Assembly: GCA_020444075.1 (NCBI GenBank)
Contig: JAHLLR010000013.1
Span: forward strand, 28,015 to 92,014
Direction: 5' to 3'
DNA from: Deltaproteobacteria bacterium
GTDB lineage: Bacteria > Desulfobacterota > Desulfobacteria > Desulfobacterales > Desulfosarcinaceae
Length of the DNA: 64,000 nt
The notes under the pieces are model-generated. The model did not search any database. It saw only the letters and a program-made list of their open reading frames with translations, and was not told the origin of the DNA. Positions 51,059 through 59,723 of this stretch are shown here, piece after piece. The translations under genes were made by a program, and so were the position numbers. The number at the start of each line of letters is the position of its first letter. Position 1 is the first letter of the stretch.

Positions 51059-53479
51059 TTATAGACCCACTATCGCACGCAGATAGATCAGGGCGCGGCC
51101 CACATATTTTCGAAAAGGCGGCCATTGCGGGTAGCGTCGGACGGCAAGTGAGGCAATCAGCTTTGGCAGAAGGAAGACCTCCACCATGTCGAGAATGCGA
51201 ACCACGGCGCAGGCGGCGGGAACTTCCCCATCTACAATCAGTCGGTCCCTGGCCGCCGCCATGACCGTGGATTCCTGAAAGGTGAAGAGCAGGACCGCCG
51301 CCTCGATGTTTTTAATGGTCAGCTTCAAATCGATATAACGCTGCCCGGCTTTGGCGCCCAGGTATCTGACTTTTCCGGCCTTATCCTTGCCGACGACCAG
51401 GGCCGGACCATCCGGTGCAACGACCAGGGCGAAGGTAAATCCGTCGGGAATGGCAGCGAAGGCGTCTCGTACCCCGCGATCCACCCGGGCGGCCGCCTGA
51501 ATGGCCCGTCCGACAAACCAGAGCATGATGGCCAGATAGAGACGTTTGACCGGTTTGCCGCCGGGTGAGACCATTTTAAAATCACCTAGGCGTGGGTCGG
51601 TCGAAGAGTCCCATTTGGGTTCTATCCCATACCGTTTCAGGGTTTTATCGGTGGGAATACCATGTGCGTCAAATCCCCGAAGCCGATAATAGGAATCGAG
51701 CATGAGTTGCAGGGGAACCGTCCGCTTTTTGGCATCACACCCGCGTCCCTCGGTTAGAAATCGTCTGGGCAGGGCATCGTCTTTGCGGGAAATTCCTTCT
51801 CCGGTGTTCATGTACCGTTCCAGTACATGGATTCGTGCACCGGCTTTGAGCATCTGCCACTGGTTCAATCTCAGACCAGTCACCGACCGCCATAGTTTTG
51901 AAAAAATACTGATATCCATGAGCATGATGGCAACGGCCGGCAGGTACTGCATAAACAGGCTCAGCAGGAATTTGGGTGTGTATTTGACAATAGGCGGCTC
52001 CAGCACATAGGCATAGGATGTGAACTGACAGGTGTGCAGAGAGTTGACCGCGGCATAGAGGTTTTCAAAAAATTGGACGAATCTTGCCTTGGCACGAGTG
52101 GTGTAAGGGTCAAGAAAGCCAAAAGCCACTTCCAGGGCGAAGGTGGTGGCGGACAGGTGGCAGGCACCCCGGTTGGCCACGGCGTAGGCCAGTCCCTGCC
52201 CCCAGGAACCCCTTGGATCGTATGCGGGCATCTCCAGTCCCTTGATCTGGATGGCAAAATCGGCGCCGCCGTACCGTTTGGACAACTGCCTGGTGCCGTT
52301 GGCCATTTCGTCGCCGAACCCCCGCCGCCGGGCCATGTCATCCAGGGCCTGGGAAATACCTTCCGTGACGCCGAATTTCAATCCGGTGGCGATCAAGCCC
52401 TTCTCACCGGCTTCCATGCACCAGGCCAAAACGGAGCCGGCGGAGATGGTGTCTATTCCCAGCAAACCGCATCGATCGTTAAATTCGGTGATGACGTCCG
52501 GATCGAAAATACCCAGGTTGGGGCCCAGCAGACCGACGGTTTCGTACTCCGGAATCTGGTGGATGCTGCCGTCGGCCATAGTGCCCTTGTGCCCGCACAT
52601 GATGGAGCAGGGTTTGCAGGTGCTGGGTCTGGCATTATAGCGCTTTCGCATGGTTTCCCCGGACACCTGATCGGCCTGGGGGTGGCTGCCTCCCTGAAAA
52701 TTTTTCACCGGCAAAATACCACCGTCGTTGCACCAGTTGACGTGGCTGCTGGTGCCGTAATTGCGGTAGTTGTCGGAGGTGGTCGGGTTTTTTTCGATGT
52801 ACCCGGCTGCTCTTTTTTTGGTTCGGTTGAACAGTTTTTGATTGGCAGGAACGATTTTGCACGCTTTTCCCCTGGCAACGACGGCTTTCAGGTTTTTGGA
52901 GCCCATCACCGCTCCCAAGCCGCCGCGGCCCAAAAACCGATGGCCGGAGGCCACATTGGCAATGAGCACCCGGTTTTCACCGGCCGGTCCGATAGCGAGA
53001 ACACCGGCCTTTCCATCCGGGTTCAGCTGTTTCTGGGTATCGTGGGTATCCCGTCCCCAACAGTCGGCGCCATCCATAATCCGGGCCCCGTTTTCATCGA
53101 TATCGACCACGACCGGTGACGGGGCCTTGCCGGTGATCAGCAACCCGTCATAACCGGCTGTCTTGTAAGCCATCCCGAAAGGCCCGCCGCAGGACGAATG
53201 CAGCATAATGCCGGTCAACGGCGATTTGGAAATGGCCGAAAAGCGGCCTGTACAAGGGGCGCCGGTGCCCATGAGCACACCCATCATGAATGCCAGGTAG
53301 TTTTCTTCGCTCAGTGGATCAATCCGGCGATCCATACGGTCGTAAAGCAATTTGAGCCCAAGTCCTTTACCTCCCAGATATCGCCGACGATCATTCCTAT
53401 TCACTTGAAATTCATCTACCTGCCCGGTCGACAGGTTAATCTCGATAATCCGGTTGCTGGTTCCGACGATTGTTTTCAT
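51059..53479 (-). CDS. aor: Aldehyde:ferredoxin oxidoreductase with C-terminal SCP2-like domain
   Basis: Tungstopterin and [4Fe-4S] enzyme that oxidises aldehydes or, in reverse, reduces acids. 806 residues against about 605-620 for typical AORs. Residues 1-640 follow the family: YLGGKGLGLKLLYD, GRFSAISKSPLTG, SHRFLGRGG-like GHRFLGRGGLGAVMGSKNLKA for the pterin, C288-C291-C295 (CKPCSIMC) plus C484 for the cluster, and a C-terminal MLDSYYRLRGFD. Residues about 640-806 are an extra domain: KLTIKNIEAAVLLFTFQESTVMAAARDRLIVDGEVPAACAVVRILDMVEVFLLPKLIA, like SCP2/sterol-carrier lipid-binding domains. AGGA precedes ATG 53479. First gene of the AOR-ADH-ADH-gpt run. Confidence 0.9.
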   Translation of the reverse strand: MKTIVGTSNRIIEINLSTGQVDEFQVNRNDRRRYLGGKGLGLKLLYDRMDRRIDPLSEENYLAFMMGVLMGTGAPCTGRFSAISKSPLTGIMLHSSCGGPFGMAYKTAGYDGLLITGKAPSPVVVDIDENGARIMDGADCWGRDTHDTQKQLNPDGKAGVLAIGPAGENRVLIANVASGHRFLGRGGLGAVMGSKNLKAVVARGKACKIVPANQKLFNRTKKRAAGYIEKNPTTSDNYRNYGTSSHVNWCNDGGILPVKNFQGGSHPQADQVSGETMRKRYNARPSTCKPCSIMCGHKGTMADGSIHQIPEYETVGLLGPNLGIFDPDVITEFNDRCGLLGIDTISAGSVLAWCMEAGEKGLIATGLKFGVTEGISQALDDMARRRGFGDEMANGTRQLSKRYGGADFAIQIKGLEMPAYDPRGSWGQGLAYAVANRGACHLSATTFALEVAFGFLDPYTTRAKARFVQFFENLYAAVNSLHTCQFTSYAYVLEPPIVKYTPKFLLSLFMQYLPAVAIMLMDISIFSKLWRSVTGLRLNQWQMLKAGARIHVLERYMNTGEGISRKDDALPRRFLTEGRGCDAKKRTVPLQLMLDSYYRLRGFDAHGIPTDKTLKRYGIEPKWDSSTDPRLGDFKMVSPGGKPVKRLYLAIMLWFVGRAIQAAARVDRGVRDAFAAIPDGFTFALVVAPDGPALVVGKDKAGKVRYLGAKAGQRYIDLKLTIKNIEAAVLLFTFQESTVMAAARDRLIVDGEVPAACAVVRILDMVEVFLLPKLIASLAVRRYPQWPPFRKYVGRALIYLRAIVGL

Positions 53480-53790
53480 GCAGAGGTTCCTAAACGTTTA
53501 GCGTGAACGCAACACGCCTGAAAGTGGTGCCGGACACGATTATGAATATATATTCGATTCGATACCGTACACCATTTAAAAAATCAGGGCAACTGGTAAG
53601 ATCAGTTGCCCTATTGTTTGAAATCATTCAATTTCATGGATTAATAGCTGCCATCGACAGAGTGTCGTTGACATAGTTTTCAACCCGCCAAAAAAGGTTT
53701 TCTTTCCACCGTAGCAGTTCGAAAAGCCGCGATCCTGGGAAGGAATTGAAATCAAAAAAGCCTATTTTACGGCCGGCTGCATGCGGCTGC
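53480..53790. promoter_or_regulatory. Intergenic region upstream of the AOR operon
   Basis: 310 bp between elbB and aor (same strand). Closest to aor is a perfect 12-bp palindrome CTAAACGTTTAG (53490-53501) that overlaps the Shine-Dalgarno, and next to it GCGTG-N7-CACGC (53501-53517). Both are possible operators. Farther away is the elbB terminator (53571-53612). The remainder to 53790 holds no recognised gene; the 113-aa minus ORF at 53634-53975 mostly overlaps elbB in another frame. Confidence 0.4.
53571..53612 (-). terminator. Rho-independent terminator of the elbB transcript
   Basis: On the minus strand AGGGCAACTG (53603-53612) pairs perfectly with CAGTTGCCCT (53586-53595) across a 7-nt loop, followed by GATTTTTTAAA. 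It lies between elbB and aor, so the AOR operon must be transcribed from its own promoter downstream of this point. Confidence 0.78.
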
Positions 53791-54447
53791 TCAACAAAGG
53801 GATAGAACTTTCGAGACCAGTTTTTCGATCCCGGCGGCAACATCCTTGATGCCGGGTCCCAGCATATAGGCCGGTGTAGTGACGATCCGGTTTTTTTCAT
53901 CCAGGCAAATATCCGAGACACTGCACACCATATGAACACCACCCATGGATTCGATGGCCGATGCCGTGCCGACATCGTTGCCGATGGTTACCCGGGGAGA
54001 TCGGGCTGACAGGGCGCGCACAAGCGTGGCCGGGGCGATGCACACGGCACCGATGGTTTTTGAACGATCGGCCATTTCTTCCAGTAGCCGTTGCACCTGG
54101 GGATGGACTTGAGCCTGGGGGCCCTTGATCGCAAAATCACTGAGATTCTTGGCCGCACCGAACCCGCCGGGAATAATCAGGGCATCGATGTCGTCGGCGC
54201 TGACCGCACTGACATCCTGGATCTCGCCCCTGGCGATGCGTGCGGACTCGACCAGCACATTTCGGCGTTCATCGGCGACCTGCTGGGTCAAATGATTAAT
54301 TACATGCAACTGGTCCACATTCGGAGCCATGCACACGGCCGATGCCCCCGCACGATCCAAGAACAGAAGGGTCAACACCGCCTCGTGGATTTCCGCACCG
54401 TCAAATACGCCGCAACCGGACAATAGCACACCAATTTTTTTAGCCAT
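53791..54447 (-). CDS. elbB: ElbB-like DJ-1/PfpI family glyoxalase
   Basis: DJ-1 superfamily protein; E. coli ElbB has been reported to act as a glyoxalase and is linked to isoprenoid synthesis. 218 residues from ATG 54447 (AAGGA upstream). KIGVLLSGCGVFDGAEIHEAVLTLLFLDRAGA at the N-terminus is diagnostic, with DALIIPGGFGAAKNLSDFA and the nucleophile elbow AVCIAPATL carrying the Cys. Normal length. It is followed by its own terminator. The hotdog protein gene is immediately upstream on the same strand. Confidence 0.9.
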   Translation of the reverse strand: MAKKIGVLLSGCGVFDGAEIHEAVLTLLFLDRAGASAVCMAPNVDQLHVINHLTQQVADERRNVLVESARIARGEIQDVSAVSADDIDALIIPGGFGAAKNLSDFAIKGPQAQVHPQVQRLLEEMADRSKTIGAVCIAPATLVRALSARSPRVTIGNDVGTASAIESMGGVHMVCSVSDICLDEKNRIVTTPAYMLGPGIKDVAAGIEKLVSKVLSLC

Positions 54448-54488
54448 TTGAAATCCTTTCACATCCTGTTAATTTAATAGCGTGATAG

Positions 54489-54872
54489 TCATTCCAGTAC
54501 ATGCTTGTCCAGGACAAAACAGGTGAACATCCCTTGAAAAACAACCTCACTCTCTTTGGTCACGTCCACGGAGACCCAGTATTTCTTGCCTTTGACCTCC
54601 CGGACCTGCGCTATTGCCATCACCGTTTCCCCCACTCGCACCGGTTTGAGAAATTTGACATCCGATGCTCCGAGGACCACATGGGGGTGATTTACCGCAA
54701 TCATAGCCGCATAATCCGCGGCACCGAAGATGAATCCACCGTGGACCAATCCCTGCTCATCGGCCGCCATTTGTGAAGTCGTCAGGAGTTCAACCTGGCT
54801 GTTTCCACTTTCTACGGATAAGGGTCTGCCGCACAGAGAACAATCGATATGGCGATGGGTGTCGATCTTCAT
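54489..54872 (-). CDS. Hotdog-fold thioesterase-like protein
   Basis: 127 residues from ATG 54872 with GGAGG 5 nt upstream. The hotdog core is clear: GLVHGGFIFGAADYAAMIAVNHPHVVLGASDVKFLKPVRVGETVMAIAQVREVKGKKYWVSVDV, with the helix and the beta-strands of the PaaI/YbgC group, and VHGG as the usual active-site region. An odd N-terminal stretch (RHIDCSLCGRPLS) carries a CxxC. Likely acyl-CoA thioesterase or hydratase-like, with substrate unknown; pairing with elbB on the same strand may not mean co-function. Confidence 0.78.
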   Translation of the reverse strand: MKIDTHRHIDCSLCGRPLSVESGNSQVELLTTSQMAADEQGLVHGGFIFGAADYAAMIAVNHPHVVLGASDVKFLKPVRVGETVMAIAQVREVKGKKYWVSVDVTKESEVVFQGMFTCFVLDKHVLE

Positions 54873-55038
54873 ACTGACCTCCAGACGCGTTTCAGGCAGC
54901 GGGTCTGCCCGGGTCAACGACGATTAAAACGGTAAATGACGATGGCGTGGCTTGAAAAGAGAGTTTAATCATAATAAAAAGGGGGCAATGGTGTCAATCC
55001 ATTGCGAGTGAGGATCCGGCCATCAGGGGAGGAAAAGA

Positions 55039-56163
55039 GTGAATTTGAATCCGACTGTTCAAAAGCGCATCACGAAAATCAGGCAGAACCTGGCTGATAA
55101 GGAACTGGACGCCCTGATGGTATCTGTCCAGGAGAACCGCTACTACCTCAGCGGGTTTACCGGCGAAGACACCCAGTTCGACGAATCCGCCGGCGTGCTG
55201 ATCATATCCGACCGCCACCTGGTACTGGCTACCGACAGCCGCTTTGAGCTCCAGGCGCAGGCCGAGGCCGCCGGATTTGACATTGTCTGCTATAAAAAGG
55301 GGCTTGAAAAAGAACTGCCGGACATCGTCAAATCATTGGGTATTCATCGGCTCGGCTTTGAGAGTGTGCGCCTTTCCCATAAAAATCATTCAACCTACGC
55401 CGACGTGCTGGGCAAGCAGAAACCTCCTGTCGATCTGATTCCCACTGAAAACGTGGTGGAAGCACTACGGCAATGTAAATCCGAAGATGAAATCCAACGG
55501 ACCACCAGGGCCCTGCAGTTGGCTGAAAAGGCTTTTTTACAGGTGCTGGATGCCATCCGGCCGGGCATGACGGAAAGGCAGGCAGCATGGATCCTGGAAA
55601 AAAACATGCGCGAAAATGGCGCCCAGGGTTTGTCGTTTCCCGTTATCGTGGCTTCGGGCCCTAACAGCGCGCTGCCCCATGCCATTCCCTCGGACCGCCA
55701 AATGGCCATGGGGGAACCCATCCTCTTCGACTGGGGCGCCCGGCTGGACGAATACTGCTCAGATACTACCCGAACGGTAATTATGGGAGAACCGGATGAC
55801 TGTTTTAAAAAGGTGTTCGAAACGGTTGTCACTGCCAGGGACCTGGCCATTGAGGCCATCAAGGCCGGCGCCAGCGGCACTCAGGTGGACAAGATCGCCC
55901 GGAATTATATCAATCAGAACGGCTATGAGAACAAATTCGGCCACAGCCTGGGTCACGGCACCGGCCTGGCGGTTCATGAGAGCCCCCGGTTGAGTCCGAT
56001 CAAAGATGACCGGTTGGAAGCAGGTATGGTCGTTACGGTGGAGCCGGGTATTTATCTTCCCGGCTGGGGGGGGGTCCGTATGGAAAACCAGGTCGTGGTC
56101 CGCCAGGATGGAGCCCAGGTGCTCAACGATACCACACCCTTTGATCCTAAGGTAAGAGTGTAA
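55039..56163 (+). CDS. pepP: Xaa-Pro aminopeptidase (M24B family)
   Basis: Metallopeptidase releasing N-terminal residues before proline, cytoplasmic. 374 residues. N-terminal creatinase-like domain (about 1-130; MVSVQENRYYLSGFTGEDTQFDESAG) and the pita-bread catalytic domain. The five metal ligands are present: Asp in LFDWGAR, Asp in DEYCSDTTRT, His in SLGHGTGLAVHE, Glu in VEPGIYLPG and Glu in RMENQV. GTG start after GGGGAGG. It is followed 3 bp later by xerD, a tight pairing suggesting one transcript. Confidence 0.93.
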   Translation: MNLNPTVQKRITKIRQNLADKELDALMVSVQENRYYLSGFTGEDTQFDESAGVLIISDRHLVLATDSRFELQAQAEAAGFDIVCYKKGLEKELPDIVKSLGIHRLGFESVRLSHKNHSTYADVLGKQKPPVDLIPTENVVEALRQCKSEDEIQRTTRALQLAEKAFLQVLDAIRPGMTERQAAWILEKNMRENGAQGLSFPVIVASGPNSALPHAIPSDRQMAMGEPILFDWGARLDEYCSDTTRTVIMGEPDDCFKKVFETVVTARDLAIEAIKAGASGTQVDKIARNYINQNGYENKFGHSLGHGTGLAVHESPRLSPIKDDRLEAGMVVTVEPGIYLPGWGGVRMENQVVVRQDGAQVLNDTTPFDPKVRV

Positions 56164-56166
56164 ACA

Positions 56167-57072
56167 ATGGATCGCGCATCGGACTACCTTCGGCACCTGG
56201 ATCAATACCAGACCTTTCTCGTGATGGAAAAAGGCCTGAGCAAAAAAACCATCGAAGCCTACAGTACGGATCTGATGCGATTCGGCCTGTTTTTGGAAAA
56301 GAAAAAAGCGACTCGCGCCTCCGACATCGATACCGGACTTATCCTGGCTTACCTGATCCACTTGAGAGATCAGGGATTGGGCGCCCGGTCCAGGGCGCGT
56401 CACCTGGTTAGCCTGAGGGGCTTTTTCAAGTTTCTGACGAATGAAAAAATAATTGAAAAGAATCCGGCACAACAGGTAGACCTGCCCAAAACCGGATTGC
56501 ATCTGCCTGACGTGTTGACCGTGGCCGATATTGAAGCCCTGATCGATGCTCCGGATCGGGACAAGCCCGAAGGATTGCGGGACGCCGCCATGCTGGAACT
56601 GCTTTACGGAGCTGGCTTGCGGGTATCGGAGCTGATCCGATTGGCAATGACCGGCATCAATCTGGAGGCGGGATTTGTCAGGGTTTTCGGAAAAGGATCC
56701 AAGGAGCGGGTGGTGCCCGTCGGCCGACTGGCCCAAAGCGCCATCCGGGATTATTTTGACCGTTCGCGGCCGCTGTTATTGAAAAGCCGTTCCAGCGTAT
56801 ATCTGTTCGTCACCCGGCGGGGAAGCGCCATGACGCGGCAGAGTTTCTGGAACCTGGTGGGCCGGTATGGTCGCCTGGCAAAGTTAAAGAAAAAAATCAC
56901 CCCTCACAGTTTAAGGCACTCTTTTGCCACTCATTTACTCGAAGGTGGGGCGGATCTTCGGGCCGTTCAGATGATGCTGGGTCACGCGGACATCTCAACT
57001 ACCCAGATCTATACCCATGTGGCCCACCGGCAACTGCTGGAGGCCCACAAAAAATTCCATCCCCGAGGATAA
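56167..57072 (+). CDS. xerD: Site-specific tyrosine recombinase XerD
   Basis: Resolves chromosome dimers at dif with XerC and FtsK. 301 residues. N-terminal SAM-like core-binding domain (LDQYQTFLVMEKGLSKKTIEAYSTDL), catalytic domain with Arg in YGAGLRVSELIRL, Lys in the beta-hairpin (VFGKGSKERVVPVG), HSLRHSFATHLLEGGADLRAVQMMLGHADISTTQIYTHV giving His-x-x-Arg, His and the Tyr nucleophile. XerD rather than XerC from overall pattern, not certain. No repeats, phage or integron features are beside it, so it reads as the housekeeping copy. Confidence 0.92.
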   Translation: MDRASDYLRHLDQYQTFLVMEKGLSKKTIEAYSTDLMRFGLFLEKKKATRASDIDTGLILAYLIHLRDQGLGARSRARHLVSLRGFFKFLTNEKIIEKNPAQQVDLPKTGLHLPDVLTVADIEALIDAPDRDKPEGLRDAAMLELLYGAGLRVSELIRLAMTGINLEAGFVRVFGKGSKERVVPVGRLAQSAIRDYFDRSRPLLLKSRSSVYLFVTRRGSAMTRQSFWNLVGRYGRLAKLKKKITPHSLRHSFATHLLEGGADLRAVQMMLGHADISTTQIYTHVAHRQLLEAHKKFHPRG

Positions 57073-57083
57073 TTCATTCGATC

Positions 57084-57857
57084 ATGCGAACCGATCAGCT
57101 ATCCCGGCTAAAAACCTGGTTTAACGTCTACACCCGGTCGTTCCTGACGGGTGAAACGTTATCGGACAGTCCGATGGTATTGAAAATCGAACATACGGCA
57201 AGGGTTTGCGACAACATCCGCCATCTGGGACGGTCCGTCGATTTGGCCGGCGGACAGCTGTGCATGGCTGAGGCCATTGGCCTGTTTCATGACCTGGGGC
57301 GTTTTGAGCAGTATCGCCGCTACCGGACGTTCAACGACCGACAATCGGCAAACCATGCATCCCTGGGCATTGATGTGTTAAACGAAACCGCCGTGCTGGA
57401 TTCGCTTCCTGCCGATGAAAAATCCATGATCATCGAGGCCATCCGCTTTCACAATGCCCCGGCGCTGCCCGGAACCAAACCGCCGTCATCCATGGTTTTC
57501 CTGCATTTGATTCGAGATGCAGACAAACTGGACATCTGGAAGATATTTGCCGATTGTTACCGGCATCATCGACGCGTCGAACCCGCCATCGTCCAGCACC
57601 TGCCTGATCTTCCGGTATGGGAGGCAAAGATCGTCAACGCCATCATGGAAAAGCGCGTGGCAAAATTTCAGGACATGAAATGCCTGAATGATTTCAAACT
57701 GCTCCAGATCAGCTGGGTATTTGATCTGCATTTTTCCGAGACATTCAGGCAGGTTAAAAAAAGAGGCGACCTGCTCGCTATTGCCCGCTCACTTCCTGAT
57801 GACCCTATCCTGCGCCGTGCCATAGCCGTCATCTCGGAACGGCTCAAAGCAGCGTAA
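57084..57857 (+). CDS. HD-domain phosphohydrolase
   Basis: 257 residues with the metal residues of an HD fold: His in EHTARVCDNIRHLG, HD in GLFHDLGRFEQYRR, His in SANHASLGID, and Asp in LIRDADKLDIWKIF. It resembles the small HD proteins that act on nucleotides. It starts 11 bp after xerD, so likely belongs to the pepP-xerD-HD transcript. It has no partner domain and the substrate is unknown. Confidence 0.85.
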   Translation: MRTDQLSRLKTWFNVYTRSFLTGETLSDSPMVLKIEHTARVCDNIRHLGRSVDLAGGQLCMAEAIGLFHDLGRFEQYRRYRTFNDRQSANHASLGIDVLNETAVLDSLPADEKSMIIEAIRFHNAPALPGTKPPSSMVFLHLIRDADKLDIWKIFADCYRHHRRVEPAIVQHLPDLPVWEAKIVNAIMEKRVAKFQDMKCLNDFKLLQISWVFDLHFSETFRQVKKRGDLLAIARSLPDDPILRRAIAVISERLKAA

Positions 57858-58044
57858 GATCGAGACAACCTTCAGGCGATGGTTTTTCCACAATTGCCAT
57901 TACCGATAAAAAACCGCGGTATAATTCCCGATTTCGACTGGGTTGACAGGAAGCGGTGGCTTGGATAAGGGAACATGCTTTGAAAAAGGCATTTGAGAAC
58001 AATTACATTATTTTGGCATCGATTCATTAGGAGGGAGCAACGGC

Positions 58045-59694
58045 TTGACCTACTCGGATATAACATCGACCCCCCATGGATTCTGGAAACCGGATCAGCT
58101 TTTGCCAAGAACCGGTGAGAAGGCTTTTTCCGAAGCCGTACGCAATCTTTCACAACCATTTTATGTGGTGGACGTGAAGGGCCACATCGGAGTGGCGCAA
58201 AATGGCGTTGCCACCCTCGGATCACTCAAAAAACCAACAGCTGACAGCTTTCCGCTGTTGGGATGGTCGCCTGCTTTTTCACTGGAATCATTCGGCGATC
58301 AGGGATTTAAATCGGACCATGGATTAAAATTTGCCTACATCTGCGGAGCCATGGCGAACGGCATCACTTCCACGACCATGGTCGAGGCTGCCGGCCGGGC
58401 CGGGATGATCGGCTTTTTCGGTGCCGGCGGGCTTTCCATCGAACAGATTGAATCGGCTGCCGACACCCTTAAAAACAACCTTGGCAAATTACCCTACGGC
58501 TTCAATTTGATTCACAGCCCCAATGATATGGACCTGGAACAAAAAACCGTGGACCTTTACCTGGCCAAAGGGATTCGACTGGTTTCGGCATCCGCATACC
58601 TGGATCTGACCACGCCCCTGGTTCAATACCGCATTCACGGCATTCACAGAAACAACCGGGGGGAGATCGTCTGCCCCAATCGGATTATCGCCAAGGTGTC
58701 GCGGGAAGAGGTCGCCCGAAAATTCTTTTCTCCGCCGGCCGAAAAACACCTTCGACGCCTGCAGGAACAAGGGAAAATCACCGAGGAACAGGCAGCGCTG
58801 GCCCGTCAGATACCCATGGCACAGGACCTGACCGCCGAGGCCGACTCAGGCGGCCACACCGACAACCGCCCGGCGTTGTGCCTGTTTCCCACCATGAAAG
58901 CCCTGCGGGACGAGATGGCTATCTTGCACGACTACGCCACACCCTTGCGGGTGGGTCTGGCCGGAGGTATTGCCACCCCCGAATCGGCCGCCGCCGCTTT
59001 TGCCATGGGGGCGGCATACATCCTCACCGGATCCGTCAATCAATCCTGTGTGGAGGCCGACACCTCCGCACAGGTTAAAAAGATGCTGGCCGAGGCCCGT
59101 CAGGCGGACGTCATCATGGCACCGGCAGCGGACATGTTCGAAATGGGCGTCAAGGTTCAGGTGCTCAAGCGTGGGACCATGTTCTCCATGCGGGGAGCCA
59201 AGCTCTATGAGATCTATCGGACCTACGACCGGTTCGAGGACATACCGGAAGACCAGCGAAAACTGATAGAAGGATCTTTCCTGAAATGCGCTTTCGAAAA
59301 CGAATGGGAAAACACCCGGAACTTTTTCGTTCGGCGGGATCCTTCCCAGGTCGATCGGGCCGAGAAGGATCCAAAGCACAAAATGGCCCTGGTATTCCGC
59401 TCTTACCTGGGACGGGCGTCGCTATGGGCAAAAAGCGGGGTGCCGGATCGGGCCATCGATTATCAGATCTGGTGCGGCCCGGCCATGGGCGCTTTCAATG
59501 AATGGGTCAAAGGCTCTGCCCTGGAGCCGCCGGAGAACCGCAAAACAGTAACCATTGCCATGAATCTGCTGTACGGGGCTGCCGTGATATCGAGATTGAA
59601 CGGGTTGAAAATCCAGGGGATCGATCTTTCGTTTGGCCAGGGTCTGGTTTCCCCACTCACCGAGGCGCAGATATTATCCTTATCCCACCCCTAA
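58045..59694 (+). CDS. pfaD: PfaD-like enoyl reductase (PUFA/secondary-lipid synthase)
   Basis: FMN-dependent enoyl reductase that works in trans with PfaA-type synthases. 549 residues from a TTG start with GGAGGG upstream. The N-terminal half has GFWKPDQLLP and LGWSPAFSLESFGDQGFKSDHGLKFAYICGAMANGI; the barrel shows AGGLSIEQIESAADTL-like GAGGLSIEQI, the flavin loop VGLAGGIATPESAAAAFAMGAAYILTGSVNQSC, and the C-terminal extension of PfaD (MFEMGVKVQVLKRGTMFSMRGAKLYEIYR). Not a simple nitronate monooxygenase, since the length and extension match PfaD. It lies 800 bp before the PfaA-like gene, with a divergent regulator between them. Confidence 0.92.
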   Translation: MTYSDITSTPHGFWKPDQLLPRTGEKAFSEAVRNLSQPFYVVDVKGHIGVAQNGVATLGSLKKPTADSFPLLGWSPAFSLESFGDQGFKSDHGLKFAYICGAMANGITSTTMVEAAGRAGMIGFFGAGGLSIEQIESAADTLKNNLGKLPYGFNLIHSPNDMDLEQKTVDLYLAKGIRLVSASAYLDLTTPLVQYRIHGIHRNNRGEIVCPNRIIAKVSREEVARKFFSPPAEKHLRRLQEQGKITEEQAALARQIPMAQDLTAEADSGGHTDNRPALCLFPTMKALRDEMAILHDYATPLRVGLAGGIATPESAAAAFAMGAAYILTGSVNQSCVEADTSAQVKKMLAEARQADVIMAPAADMFEMGVKVQVLKRGTMFSMRGAKLYEIYRTYDRFEDIPEDQRKLIEGSFLKCAFENEWENTRNFFVRRDPSQVDRAEKDPKHKMALVFRSYLGRASLWAKSGVPDRAIDYQIWCGPAMGAFNEWVKGSALEPPENRKTVTIAMNLLYGAAVISRLNGLKIQGIDLSFGQGLVSPLTEAQILSLSHP

Positions 59695-59723
59695 AGCGTT
59701 CCTGATTTTCGCGCAGCGGGGCG

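Noticed and set aside
52034-53119. 361-aa ORF on the plus strand opposite aor
   Set aside because: Low-complexity Gly/Val/Phe-rich shadow of the aor frame, no recognisable domain, no Shine-Dalgarno; the opposite strand has a full AOR.
55759-56736. 325-aa minus-strand ORF across pepP and xerD
   Set aside because: Shadow of two strongly supported genes on the plus strand.
57894-57925. TTGCCA and TATAAT upstream of pfaD
   Set aside because: The spacer is 20 nt, too long for a standard sigma-70 promoter.
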